From CAYPQL01 sp964412905 (GTDB lineage: Bacteria > Patescibacteriota > Minisyncoccia > JAHIHE01 > JAGLIN01): DNA of 37,660 nucleotides. The notes under the pieces were generated by a model that was not told where the DNA came from, ran no database searches, and was given only the letters and a program-made list of their open reading frames with translations. The stretch is from contig CAYPQL010000005.1 in assembly GCA_964412905.1 (NCBI GenBank), positions 1-37,660 on the forward strand, given 5' to 3'. The position numbers and the translations under genes were made by a program. How positions within the stretch are numbered: the first letter of the stretch is position 1; each line of letters opens with the position of its first letter. This document shows, piece after piece, positions 8,767 through 15,536 of this stretch.

Positions 8767-9528
8767 ATGTTTGAGATTTTATTTTTTTGGCTGATAATAA
8801 CCGCGGGGTTTATTTTATTGGCCAGCATCAAGCAAATTAATGAATATGAAAGAGGAGTGAAGTTTCAACTCGGCAAGTACATCAGCATTATGGAACCGGG
8901 CTGGAGAATTGTTGTTCCTGTTTTTCAATCATATCAGAAAGTTGATATCAGAGTAAAAGTGGTTGATGTTCCCGATCAAGACGCGATTACGAAAGACAAT
9001 GTTTCCGTAAATGTCAATGCTGTTCTTTATTATAAAGTTGCCGATGCCGAATCTGCTATTATCAAGGTGGAATATTTTGACTATGCAGTTTCTCAGCTTG
9101 CGCAAACCACAATGAGAGATGTTGTCGGCGAGGTGACGCTGGACGAATTGCTTTCCAAGAGAGATACAATATCGCAGAGAATTCAGGAAATCGTTGATAA
9201 AGCGACAGATCCATGGGGAATAAAAATTGTTTCTGTTGATTTGAAGCACATTGAACTTCCCGAGAATATGAAAAGAACTATAGCAAAACAAGCTGAAGCC
9301 GAGAGAGAAAAGAGGGCGGTTATAATCAAAGCCGAGGGAGAAGTCGCAGCAGCGGATAATATGGCAAAAGCCGCTGGAATTCTGGCAAGCTCTTCAGGCG
9401 CCCTTCATCTTCGAACTCTGCAGTCTATAAACGATATAAGTTCCGATCAATCCAATACAGTTATCTTTGCGGTTCCTTTGGAAATTTTAAGGGCGTTTGA
9501 AACAATGAACAATAGATCCAACAAATAA
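8767..9528 (+). CDS. Slipin / stomatin-like SPFH-domain membrane protein
   Basis: 253 residues. The N-terminal hydrophobic segment (about 3-20) anchors the protein. The SPFH/Band-7 domain follows from about 25 to 190, with NEYERGVKFQLGKY, PGWRIVVPVFQ and TMRDVVGEVTLDELLSKRD. Then comes the Ala/Glu-rich coiled segment KQAEAEREKRAVIIKAEGE, the mark of prokaryotic slipins. Such proteins form ring-like oligomers that organise membrane microdomains. The usual partner NfeD is not next to it in this window. The gene follows mreB by 69 nt and ends at a terminator, so the two may form one transcript. Confidence 0.92.
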   Translation: MFEILFFWLIITAGFILLASIKQINEYERGVKFQLGKYISIMEPGWRIVVPVFQSYQKVDIRVKVVDVPDQDAITKDNVSVNVNAVLYYKVADAESAIIKVEYFDYAVSQLAQTTMRDVVGEVTLDELLSKRDTISQRIQEIVDKATDPWGIKIVSVDLKHIELPENMKRTIAKQAEAEREKRAVIIKAEGEVAAADNMAKAAGILASSSGALHLRTLQSINDISSDQSNTVIFAVPLEILRAFETMNNRSNK

Positions 9529-9535
9529 AAATAAC

Positions 9536-9575
9536 AAGCAAGATCAAACAAAGGCTTTGGTCTTGCTTTATTTTT
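9536..9575 (+). terminator. Terminator after the slipin gene
   Basis: A 12-13-bp stem (arms near 9537-9549 and 9556-9568, one G-T pair) with a short loop, followed by TATTTTTAT. Confidence 0.72.
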
Positions 9576-9603
9576 ATGAGTGTGATATAAAGAATAGGCG
9601 AAT

Positions 9604-9701
9604 AAGCATTTAAACATATAAACATAATCACATTTTAACAAGTTTTTTAATTGTTTTTTGGGAATGTTGAAATGTTTATATGTTAAAATGCTAATATGAT
9701 T
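9604..9701. repeat. Inverted pair of octamer-period arrays before tRNA-Lys
   Basis: Units of 8 nt (AAGCATTT, AAACATAT, AAACATAA, TCACATTT) run from 9604 to 9635. The complementary series (AAATGTTT, ATATGTTA, AAATGCTA, ATATGATT) runs from 9670 to 9701. About 21 bases of the two arms are complementary with one mismatch. The right arm contains the likely tRNA promoter. Confidence 0.8.
9667..9697 (+). promoter_or_regulatory. Probable promoter of tRNA-Lys with extended -10
   Basis: Extended -10 TGCTAATAT at 9689-9697 lies 11 nt before the tRNA; a weak -35 TTGAAA sits at 9667-9672 with a long 19-nt spacer. The same TGCTA motif recurs before aspS, tuf and others. Confidence 0.5.
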
Positions 9702-9708
9702 ATTGTGG

Positions 9709-9781
9709 GGGGCGTTAGCTCAGTAGGTAGAGCAGCAGCCTTTTAAGCTGAGGGTCACAGGTTCGATCCCTGTACGCCCCA
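9709..9781 (+). tRNA. tRNA-Lys (anticodon UUU)
   Basis: Complete cloverleaf. The acceptor stem GGGGCGT (9709-9715) pairs with ACGCCCC (9774-9780). The D stem is GCTC/GAGC. The anticodon loop CTTTTAA (9740-9746) has the anticodon TTT at 9742-9744. The T arm ACAGG-TTCGATC-CCTGT is standard. The discriminator is A9781. The following bases are CA, not CCA, so the 3' CCA must be added by the nucleotidyltransferase. The top pair of the anticodon stem (G9735-A9751) is mismatched. Confidence 0.97.
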
Positions 9782-9816
9782 CAATTCATTTAAACATTTT
9801 AACAAGGTTGCTATTA

Positions 9817-9845
9817 TTGACAGATATCAAATATTATAATACTAT
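9817..9845 (+). promoter_or_regulatory. Promoter candidate for the small membrane protein gene at 9881
   Basis: TTGACA (9817-9822), 17-nt spacer, TACTAT (9840-9845). A TATAAT at 9835-9840 is too close to the -35 box to be used with it. Confidence 0.48.
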
Positions 9846-9880
9846 ACGCATAAGCATGGTCAGTGCCAGGAGGATTTGAA

Positions 9881-10324
9881 ATGAACGGTAAAAAAATAAT
9901 AATAGGTTTGTGCGCAGCACTAATAATTGTTGGTGCCATAATAAGCGCATTTTCCTACACGGGAACAAAAGGGACGGAAAGCAAAAAATTAATTGAGGAA
10001 TGGAAGGTTATGCCAGAAGTTTATTTCGACAACGGGAGCAGGGAGGGCTCGCTGAAGCTTGTAGTGATATTAAATAACAGCGGAAAAACTGACATTAAAT
10101 ATGCATGGATATTGCATATATATGATGAATCTGCAAGAAATTCAAACGGATTTGCTGAAGCATATTTCGGAAATAAAAAGGATTTCATGTATCTATCCGC
10201 TGATTCCTCTGGGAATTTAAGGACTGAATTTGAAGTTCCAAGAAATAAATATCTAAATATTGTCATAAGCTATGGAAATCATTATTATGATGAAACGAAA
10301 TCAATAATTATTTCCACATGGTGA
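9881..10324 (+). CDS. Small membrane-anchored protein of unknown function
   Basis: 147 residues from the ATG at 9881. This start is chosen because AGGAGG at 9868-9873 lies 7 nt before it; the in-frame GTG at 9863 overlaps that site and is unlikely. The N-terminal Lys-rich start and hydrophobic segment (about 5-24) form a membrane anchor or signal, with the remainder outside. The body has beta-strand character (LKLVVILNNSGKTDIKYAWILHIYD), possibly an Ig-like fold. The gene differs from its neighbours: it has a strong Shine-Dalgarno, its own promoter and terminator, and the only TGA stop codon among the genes of the window. That could mean recent acquisition. I do not recognise a family. Confidence 0.75.
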   Translation: MNGKKIIIGLCAALIIVGAIISAFSYTGTKGTESKKLIEEWKVMPEVYFDNGSREGSLKLVVILNNSGKTDIKYAWILHIYDESARNSNGFAEAYFGNKKDFMYLSADSSGNLRTEFEVPRNKYLNIVISYGNHYYDETKSIIISTW

Positions 10325-10347
10325 GTAATAAATTACTCCCATTTTTT
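10323..10347 (+). terminator. Short terminator after the 9881 gene
   Basis: GAGTAA (10323-10328) pairs with TTACTC (10333-10338), followed by CCATTTTTTT. It overlaps the stop codon region of the gene. Confidence 0.6.
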
Positions 10348-10350
10348 TAT

Positions 10351-10379
10351 TTGAAAAATTCTAAGTTATATGTTATCCT
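10351..10379 (+). promoter_or_regulatory. Promoter giving a probably leaderless argS transcript
   Basis: TTGAAA (10351-10356), 17-nt spacer, TATCCT (10374-10379). Transcription would start about 6-7 nt later, on or next to the argS ATG at 10386, leaving no room for a ribosome binding site. Confidence 0.52.
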
Positions 10380-10385
10380 ATAGCT

Positions 10386-12176
10386 ATGATCAATAATGAA
10401 ATAAAGAAAATTTTGGACGGGGTGGCGGGGGATTTGTATGAAAACATAGAAATTCCCGATTTTGCCGTCCAGTGGCCAAGGCAAAAAGAGCATGGCGATT
10501 ATGCTTCTAATATAGCTATGATTTTGGCTGGAAAGCTGAACAGAAATCCAATGGAAATCGCGAAAGAAATAAAAAATAAAATTGATTTAGAAAAAAATAT
10601 GGAAGCTAAGCTTCCTGTAGGAAGCTTAGCTTCCAAGTCAGATATAAAGAATTTATTCAGCAAAATCACAATTGCTAAGCCTGGTTTTATTAATTTTGAA
10701 ATTGCGAATAAGTATCTAATCAAAAACCTGGCTGAAGTATTGAATAAAAAAGACAAGTTTGGTTCGTCTAATCTGGAAAAAGAAAAAACAGTTGTCATTG
10801 ATTACTCTTCGCCGAACATTGTCAAACCGATGCATGTCGGCCATTTGCGCACAACTATAATTGGCCAGGCGCTTTGCAATATATATAAATATTTAGGCTA
10901 TAAAGTCATTAGCGATAATCATATTGGCGATTGGGGAACACAGTTTGGAAAGCTGATTTACGCTTATAAAAATTGGGGCGACAAGAAAAAGATAGGCAAA
11001 GATCCGATTGAAGAAATGACGAAACTTTATGTGCGGTTTCACAAGGAAGTGCAAGCGAATAAAGAATTGGAAGAACTTGCTAGGATTGAGACAAAAAGGC
11101 TTCAGGATAAAAATGATGAGAATATGAAAATTTGGAAATATCTAGTGAGGGAAAGCTTGAAGGACTTCAATAGGATTTATAAAATTTTGGGTATTAAATT
11201 TGACCAAACATTGGGAGAAAGCTTTTATGATGATATGCTTGCTGGAGTTGTCGCAGAATGTTTAGATCGAAAGATTGCGCAAAATAGCGAAGGCGCCGTT
11301 ATTATCAATCTGGATAAATATAATTTGCCGCCATTCCTGATTAAAAAAACAGACGGAGCGTATTTATACACGACAACGGATCTGGCGACGGCAAAATATA
11401 GAAAAGAAAAATTGAAGGCGGACAAAATTCTTTATGTGGTTTCCAACGAGCAGACATTGCACTTTCAGCAATTATTTTCTTCTTTGGAGTTGTTAGCTTG
11501 GAGCAAGGGCATTGAAATGGAACATATAAAATTCGGAATGGTTTTGGGAGAAGCGGGAAAGAAGTTTTCAACGAGAAAAGGGGAGACTATAAAGCTTGAG
11601 GATATGATAAAAAAATCCATAGAACTGGCAAAAAAAGTTGTGGAAGAGAAAAATCCCAAATTTAGCAACAAGCAAAAGAAAAAAATTGCCAAAATCGTGG
11701 GGCTGGGGGCGATAAAATATAACGACCTGTCTCAAAACAGGCTGACGGATATAACTTTCAACTGGGACAAGATGCTTTCTTTTGACGGAAACAGCGCGCC
11801 GTATTTGCAATATACTTACGCGAGGATAAATTCTTTGGTGGAAAAATATAATAAGCGCTATCCGCTGGACAGGTTTAATCCGTTTGAAAAAACCGATTTT
11901 GATTTGTTGAAGGAAAATATTGAAAAAGACATAATGAGGCAAGAATTGAAATTTCCCGAAGCGATTGAAAACTCGGCAAAAGAAAATTCCCCGCATTTAA
12001 TCGCTTTATATTTATATGAGCTGGCGTCTTTGTATAATAGTTTTTATAACACTTTGCCTATTATTAAATCGGAAAAGAAACTGGCAAAGGCAAGAATTTC
12101 TCTTTCTCTTTCCGCCGCCATCGTCATAAAAAACGGATTAAACTTGCTTGGCATCGAATCGCCGGAAAAGATGTAG
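10386..12176 (+). CDS. argS: Arginyl-tRNA synthetase
   Basis: 596 residues, class I synthetase that charges tRNA-Arg. The N-terminal Add1-type domain occupies about 1-120. The HIGH signature appears as HVGH in PMHVGHLRT (about 147-155) after IDYSSPNIVKP. The KMSK equivalent is FSTRKG (about 395-400). The C-terminal DALR anticodon-binding domain (about 475-596) has SAPYLQYTYARI at its junction. Residues 73-83 (EAKLPVGSLAS) are encoded by a perfect 34-bp palindrome that has entered in frame within the N-terminal domain. The homologous peptide occurs in RecO, so it is an inserted element, not part of the family. The protein otherwise appears intact. No Shine-Dalgarno is present. Confidence 0.96.
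   Translation: MINNEIKKILDGVAGDLYENIEIPDFAVQWPRQKEHGDYASNIAMILAGKLNRNPMEIAKEIKNKIDLEKNMEAKLPVGSLASKSDIKNLFSKITIAKPGFINFEIANKYLIKNLAEVLNKKDKFGSSNLEKEKTVVIDYSSPNIVKPMHVGHLRTTIIGQALCNIYKYLGYKVISDNHIGDWGTQFGKLIYAYKNWGDKKKIGKDPIEEMTKLYVRFHKEVQANKELEELARIETKRLQDKNDENMKIWKYLVRESLKDFNRIYKILGIKFDQTLGESFYDDMLAGVVAECLDRKIAQNSEGAVIINLDKYNLPPFLIKKTDGAYLYTTTDLATAKYRKEKLKADKILYVVSNEQTLHFQQLFSSLELLAWSKGIEMEHIKFGMVLGEAGKKFSTRKGETIKLEDMIKKSIELAKKVVEEKNPKFSNKQKKKIAKIVGLGAIKYNDLSQNRLTDITFNWDKMLSFDGNSAPYLQYTYARINSLVEKYNKRYPLDRFNPFEKTDFDLLKENIEKDIMRQELKFPEAIENSAKENSPHLIALYLYELASLYNSFYNTLPIIKSEKKLAKARISLSLSAAIVIKNGLNLLGIESPEKM
10601..10634. repeat. In-frame palindromic element (family G) inside argS
   Basis: A perfect 16-bp inverted repeat with a 2-nt centre; each half is itself nearly self-complementary (GGAAGCTAAGCTTCC). 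It is translated as EAKLPVGSLAS. Its homologue in recO (17826-17858) is read in the same frame. A related, rearranged element lies in the glycosyltransferase gene at 18898-18950. Confidence 0.9.
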
Positions 12177-12199
12177 GATCGAGGTGTGGATAATTTTGA

Positions 12200-12227
12200 T
12201 TGACATATTTTTATAGAGTGATAGGAT
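12200..12227 (+). promoter_or_regulatory. Promoter of a candidate small RNA
   Basis: TTGACA (12200-12205), 16-nt spacer, TAGGAT (12222-12227). The predicted start near 12234 coincides with the base of the hairpin described for the RNA. No open frame follows. Confidence 0.58.
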
Positions 12228-12233
12228 ATTACC

Positions 12234-12343
12234 GTGGCTCAGGCGGCAAACTTTTTTAACTAAAACCCCCACTCCCACTCCCCCCTGAAGCCACTAATAA
12301 TTACAGGGCACTTTGCAAAAAAACGCAACAAAAGTGCCTTTTT
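12234..12343 (+). ncRNA. Candidate small RNA with C-rich loop
   Basis: A promoter and a terminator enclose about 110 nt without a coding frame. The 5' part can form a stem of about 12 bp (12234-12246 with 12282-12294; one bulged A at 12288 and one bulged C at 12244). It holds a 35-nt loop containing CCCCCACTCCCACTCCCCCC (12266-12285, whose last bases enter the stem). The 3' end is an independent terminator hairpin at 12307-12338 with a T run. The loop has two CUCC motifs that could pair with GGAG of Shine-Dalgarno sequences. It is unlike tmRNA, 6S, SRP or RNase P RNA. It could instead be an untranslated leader remnant. It is inferred from layout only. Confidence 0.5.
12307..12343 (+). terminator. 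Terminator of the candidate small RNA
   Basis: GGCACTTT (12307-12314) pairs with AAAGTGCC (12331-12338), followed by five T. The aspS -35 box begins only 4 nt later, so the two transcription units are separate. Confidence 0.72.
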
Positions 12344-12346
12344 AAT

Positions 12347-12374
12347 TTGACTATTTTTGTCATTTTGCTAATAT
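12347..12374 (+). promoter_or_regulatory. aspS promoter with extended -10
   Basis: TTGACT (12347-12352), 16-nt spacer, TGC-TAATAT (12366-12374). The leader before the ATG is about 40 nt of AT-rich sequence without a Shine-Dalgarno. Confidence 0.68.
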
Positions 12375-12419
12375 GTAAGCAGTTGTTTGAAGATAATAAA
12401 TTACAATAAATAATAAAAT

Positions 12420-14249
12420 ATGCAAAAATATAGAACTCATACTTGCGGAGAGCTGGGGAAGAAAGATGAAGGCAAAAAAATCGTTTTGTCCGGATGGGTC
12501 AATTCACGGCGGGATCACGGCGGACTTATTTTCATGGATTTGCGCGACAGGTATGGCATAACTCAAATCACTTTTGATCCGAAATTTTCCAAGGGATCTT
12601 GGGAAATCGCGGATAAAATCAGAAATGAATATGTCATAAAAATTGAAGGGAAAGTAATTTTGCGGCCCGCGGAAATGATAAATCCGAAACTTAAAACGGG
12701 GGAAGTTGAAATTGAAGCGTTCAAACTTGAAATTTTGTCGGAATCAAAAACTCCGCCGTTTGAAGTGAATGACGAAAAGGGGAGCGAGGCTGGCGAAAAC
12801 ATAAGGCTGGAATATAGGTTTGTTGATTTGAGAAGAAAGAAAATGCAAAAAATGCTTCAGACTAAAGATTTGTTTTTCAGGCATATCAGAAAATATTTTC
12901 AAGACAGGAATTTTACGGAAATTCAGACGCCCATTTTGGCAAACTCTTCTCCGGAAGGAGCGAGGGATTTTCTGGTTCCTTCCCGATTATATCCGGGAAA
13001 ATTCTACGCTTTGCCGCAGGCGCCCCAGCAATTTAAGCAATTGTTGATGGTTGGCGGGGTTGACAAGTATTTTCAAATTGCGCCCTGTTTTCGCGACGAG
13101 GATCCGAGAATGGATCGGGCTTACGGGGAGTTTTATCAGCTGGATATGGAAATGAGCTTTGTGGAGCAGGAAGATATTTTTGACATTATGGAGCCGCTGT
13201 TTATGGAACTAACTCAAAAATTCAGCAAGAAGAAAATCGTAAATCTGGATACGAATGGAAAATTTAAAAAAATTCCATGGCGGGAAGCGATGGAAAAATA
13301 CGGAAGCGATAAGCCCGATTTGCGTTTTGATTTGGAAATTAAGCCGATAACCGATCTTGTAAAAGATTGCGGGTTTGGAGTTTTTTCCGATACAGTTAAA
13401 AAAGGCGGAGTGGTTCACGCTTTGAAAGTTGAAGGAGGCGCGAAATTTTCACGAAAAGAAATAGACGAACTTACAGAAATAGCAAAAGCGAAAGGAGCGA
13501 AAGGGCTTGCATACATTAGTATAAAGTCGAAAGTTCATAAAGTTGAAAGTAAAGATGTGGAAACTTTTGAGTTGCAGTCGCCGATTGTGAAATTTTTGGG
13601 GGATGAATTGAGCAATAAAATAGTCGCTAAAGTCGGCGGCAAGGAAGGGGATGTAATATTTTTCGGCGCGGATGAATGGAGAACTGTTTGCGTTTCTTTA
13701 GGAGCGGTGCGAAACGAATGCGGATCAAGGCTTGGGCTTAAAGACAATTCCAAAGCGGCTTGGTGCTGGGTGGTTGATTTCCCGATGTATTCCTATTCCG
13801 ACATAGAGCCGGGAAAAATTGATTTTGATCACAATCCTTTTTCTATGCCTCAAGGCGGGATGGAAGCGCTGGAGAAAAAAAATCCGCTGGAAATCTTCGC
13901 TTATCAATATGACACAGTTTTGAACGGCTTTGAAACTTCCAGCGGGGCGATTCGAAATCATGAGCCGAAAATTATGTATAAAGCGTTTGAGATTGCTGGC
14001 TATAAGAAAGAAGAAGTGGACGAGAAATTCGGCGGAATAATTAAAGCGTTCCAATATGGCGCCCCTCCCCACGGCGGCTGCGCTCCGGGCGTGGATAGGA
14101 TATTAATGGTCCTAAACGACTGGGACTCAATCCGCGATATTTACGCCTTCCCCAAAGACGGTCGCGGCAGAGACCTAATGATGGACAGCCCGAATTCGGT
14201 CAAGGAAAGCCAGTTAAAGGAGTTGCATGTGAAGGTGAGAGGAATTTAG
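12420..14249 (+). CDS. aspS: Aspartyl-tRNA synthetase (bacterial type, probably also charges tRNA-Asn)
   Basis: 609 residues, class II synthetase. The N-terminal OB-fold anticodon domain covers about 1-105 with GWVNSRRDHGGLIFMDLRDR. The catalytic core has QAPQQFKQLLM, motif 2 FRDEDPRMDR (about 223-232) and motif 3 GGCAPGVDRIL (about 549-559). The bacterial GAD insertion lies between, at about 300-430. In known bacterial AspRS the RRDHGG form, with His rather than Leu after the Asp, marks the non-discriminating enzyme that also makes Asp-tRNA-Asn. That fits the presence of gatB nearby, whose complex would amidate it. The discrimination call is an inference from one motif. Confidence 0.96.
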   Translation: MQKYRTHTCGELGKKDEGKKIVLSGWVNSRRDHGGLIFMDLRDRYGITQITFDPKFSKGSWEIADKIRNEYVIKIEGKVILRPAEMINPKLKTGEVEIEAFKLEILSESKTPPFEVNDEKGSEAGENIRLEYRFVDLRRKKMQKMLQTKDLFFRHIRKYFQDRNFTEIQTPILANSSPEGARDFLVPSRLYPGKFYALPQAPQQFKQLLMVGGVDKYFQIAPCFRDEDPRMDRAYGEFYQLDMEMSFVEQEDIFDIMEPLFMELTQKFSKKKIVNLDTNGKFKKIPWREAMEKYGSDKPDLRFDLEIKPITDLVKDCGFGVFSDTVKKGGVVHALKVEGGAKFSRKEIDELTEIAKAKGAKGLAYISIKSKVHKVESKDVETFELQSPIVKFLGDELSNKIVAKVGGKEGDVIFFGADEWRTVCVSLGAVRNECGSRLGLKDNSKAAWCWVVDFPMYSYSDIEPGKIDFDHNPFSMPQGGMEALEKKNPLEIFAYQYDTVLNGFETSSGAIRNHEPKIMYKAFEIAGYKKEEVDEKFGGIIKAFQYGAPPHGGCAPGVDRILMVLNDWDSIRDIYAFPKDGRGRDLMMDSPNSVKESQLKELHVKVRGI

Positions 14250-14301
14250 GGAGTGTAAAAAATAATTAGATAAAATAATAAAAATATTTAATCTTAATTT
14301 T

Positions 14302-14772
14302 ATGAGTTATCTCTTTTTAACTTTTATATCTATAATTACCATATGGCTTCATTGGCATTATTATAAATATAAAATATTTAATCCTTATTCTTTTAATTTA
14401 CCACCAATTTATCGCTCAAATAATGGTATATTAATGATTTTTATATCAAAAGCTTTATTGTTTGGCATAATTGCTACATTTTTTAATTTATATTTGGTGT
14501 TAATCATATTTATTTTCTTTCAGATATTAAAACTTGTTGCTTTTAAAAAAGTATTAAAACGCGAAACAAAAGAATTCTATATTTATCTTGGTAAAAAAAT
14601 GCTTGGGAAAAATGAAGCTTCAAAAGATCTTATAGACAATGAATTAACTAGAGAAAAAACAAAAGAGGTTGAAAAAGAGGCAAAGGAAACAGCTACAAAT
14701 GCAATTTTTAAATATAGAAACAAAAAATTATCAGGATCATTTTTAGATAAGATTTTTTATTATATCGTCTAA
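14302..14772 (+). CDS. Small two-segment membrane protein of unknown function
   Basis: 156 residues. Hydrophobic segments at about 3-20 and 46-76 (LLFGIIATFFNLYLVLIIFIFF) suggest two or three membrane passes. They are followed by a charged, probably helical cytoplasmic tail rich in Lys and Glu (KDLIDNELTREKTKEVEKEAKET). Codon use is even more AT-rich than in the neighbours. It follows aspS by 52 nt without a clear promoter or Shine-Dalgarno. I do not recognise a family. Confidence 0.6.
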   Translation: MSYLFLTFISIITIWLHWHYYKYKIFNPYSFNLPPIYRSNNGILMIFISKALLFGIIATFFNLYLVLIIFIFFQILKLVAFKKVLKRETKEFYIYLGKKMLGKNEASKDLIDNELTREKTKEVEKEAKETATNAIFKYRNKKLSGSFLDKIFYYIV

Positions 14773-14929
14773 TAAAATACGTGAGATTTGGCATTTGTTC
14801 CTCAGTATCGTTGGAATTTATGTCTTGAAATTTTAAAAAGAAACGTTGCCTCATCTATTTTATTGTCAAAATTATTTAATAAGAGACTTTGATGTGTTGA
14901 AAAAATATTAACTTGCTTTAGCAACCGCG

Positions 14930-15044
14930 AGATTGCTTCGTCGCCCTGATGGTCTCCTCGCAATGACAATTTTTTTACAATAGCAAATTAAATAACAACA
15001 AACCCGTTCTGTCATTGCGAGGAGTATCAACGACGAAGCAATCT
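14930..15044. repeat. Inverted pair of family D repeats; accounts for the gap before the GIY-YIG gene
   Basis: The 334-nt gap between the 14302 gene and the nuclease gene holds two facing copies of a GTCATTGCGAGGAG...GAAGCAATCT element. The left arm is 14930-14969 (complement strand) and the right arm is 15011-15044. They can form a large hairpin. A third copy lies just after the nuclease gene at 15403-15475. Similar repeats are widespread in bacterial genomes. Confidence 0.85.
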
Positions 15045-15106
15045 CAGGCTCAAGAAAACAAATCAGCCTTGCGGTTATTCGCGAATAATCAATCTTAAAA
15101 TCATCC

Positions 15107-15397
15107 ATGAAATCAAAGCAATATTATTTTTATATAACGATCAACAATTCAAACACAGTTACCTATGCCGGCGTTACTAATGATTTGAATAGGCGAGTTT
15201 ATGAGCATAAAAATAAACTGATTAAAGGATTTACTTTTAAATATAACATTACTAAGCTTGTTCATTACGAAGTTTATAATAATATAATTGACGCTATTGC
15301 TAGAGAAAAGCAAATAAAAGGCGGTTCAAGAAAAAAGAAAATTGATTTAATTAAAAAAGAAAATCCAGAATTCAGAGATTTGTCACTGGAATGGTAA
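15107..15397 (+). CDS. GIY-YIG domain nuclease (UvrC-N-terminal-like, stand-alone)
   Basis: 96 residues, essentially the GIY-YIG domain alone. The two signature blocks are YYFYITINNSNTVTYAGVT, where FYI and YAG stand for GIY and YIG, and the arginine block NDLNRRVYEHK. A downstream Glu in AIAREKQIKGGSRKKKIDLI is the expected metal ligand, and the Lys-rich end matches the COG2827 type. These small proteins are predicted single-strand or structure-specific endonucleases whose role is not settled. The gene sits between family D repeats (14930-15044 before it, 15403-15475 after it), with its stop only 5 nt from the downstream copy. That arrangement resembles a repeat with its own handling enzyme. 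Confidence 0.88.
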   Translation: MKSKQYYFYITINNSNTVTYAGVTNDLNRRVYEHKNKLIKGFTFKYNITKLVHYEVYNNIIDAIAREKQIKGGSRKKKIDLIKKENPEFRDLSLEW

Positions 15398-15402
15398 TGT
15401 GA

Positions 15403-15475
15403 GAGATTGTCCGCCCAAGGCGGATCTGCCTAGTGCATGACTTCGTCGCTTTGATAAGCTCCTCGCGATGACAAT
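15403..15475. repeat. Family D repeat interrupted by a family C element
   Basis: GAGATTG (15403-15409) and CTTCGTCGC...TGACAAT (15441-15475) together match the family D arm at 14930-14969. Between them lies a 31-bp insert (15410-15440) made of two small hairpins, a member of the same family found in wecA and in the family B repeats. Confidence 0.8.
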
Positions 15476-15536
15476 TTCTTACGACAACAAATCAAAAAAT
15501 TATTTCCAAAATTAAAAACCATAAAATTCCAAAACT

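Noticed and set aside
9863..9880. GTG start for the small membrane protein
   Set aside because: The codons overlap the AGGAGG site that serves the ATG at 9881.
10322..10354. TGA as glycine (SR1/Gracilibacteria code)
   Set aside because: No gene needs TGA to be read through. The single in-frame TGA is followed at once by a terminator, and conserved genes are complete under the standard code.
14773..15106. An insertion sequence around the family D repeats
   Set aside because: No transposase frame and no terminal repeat pair enclosing one. The only coding gene inside is the GIY-YIG nuclease.
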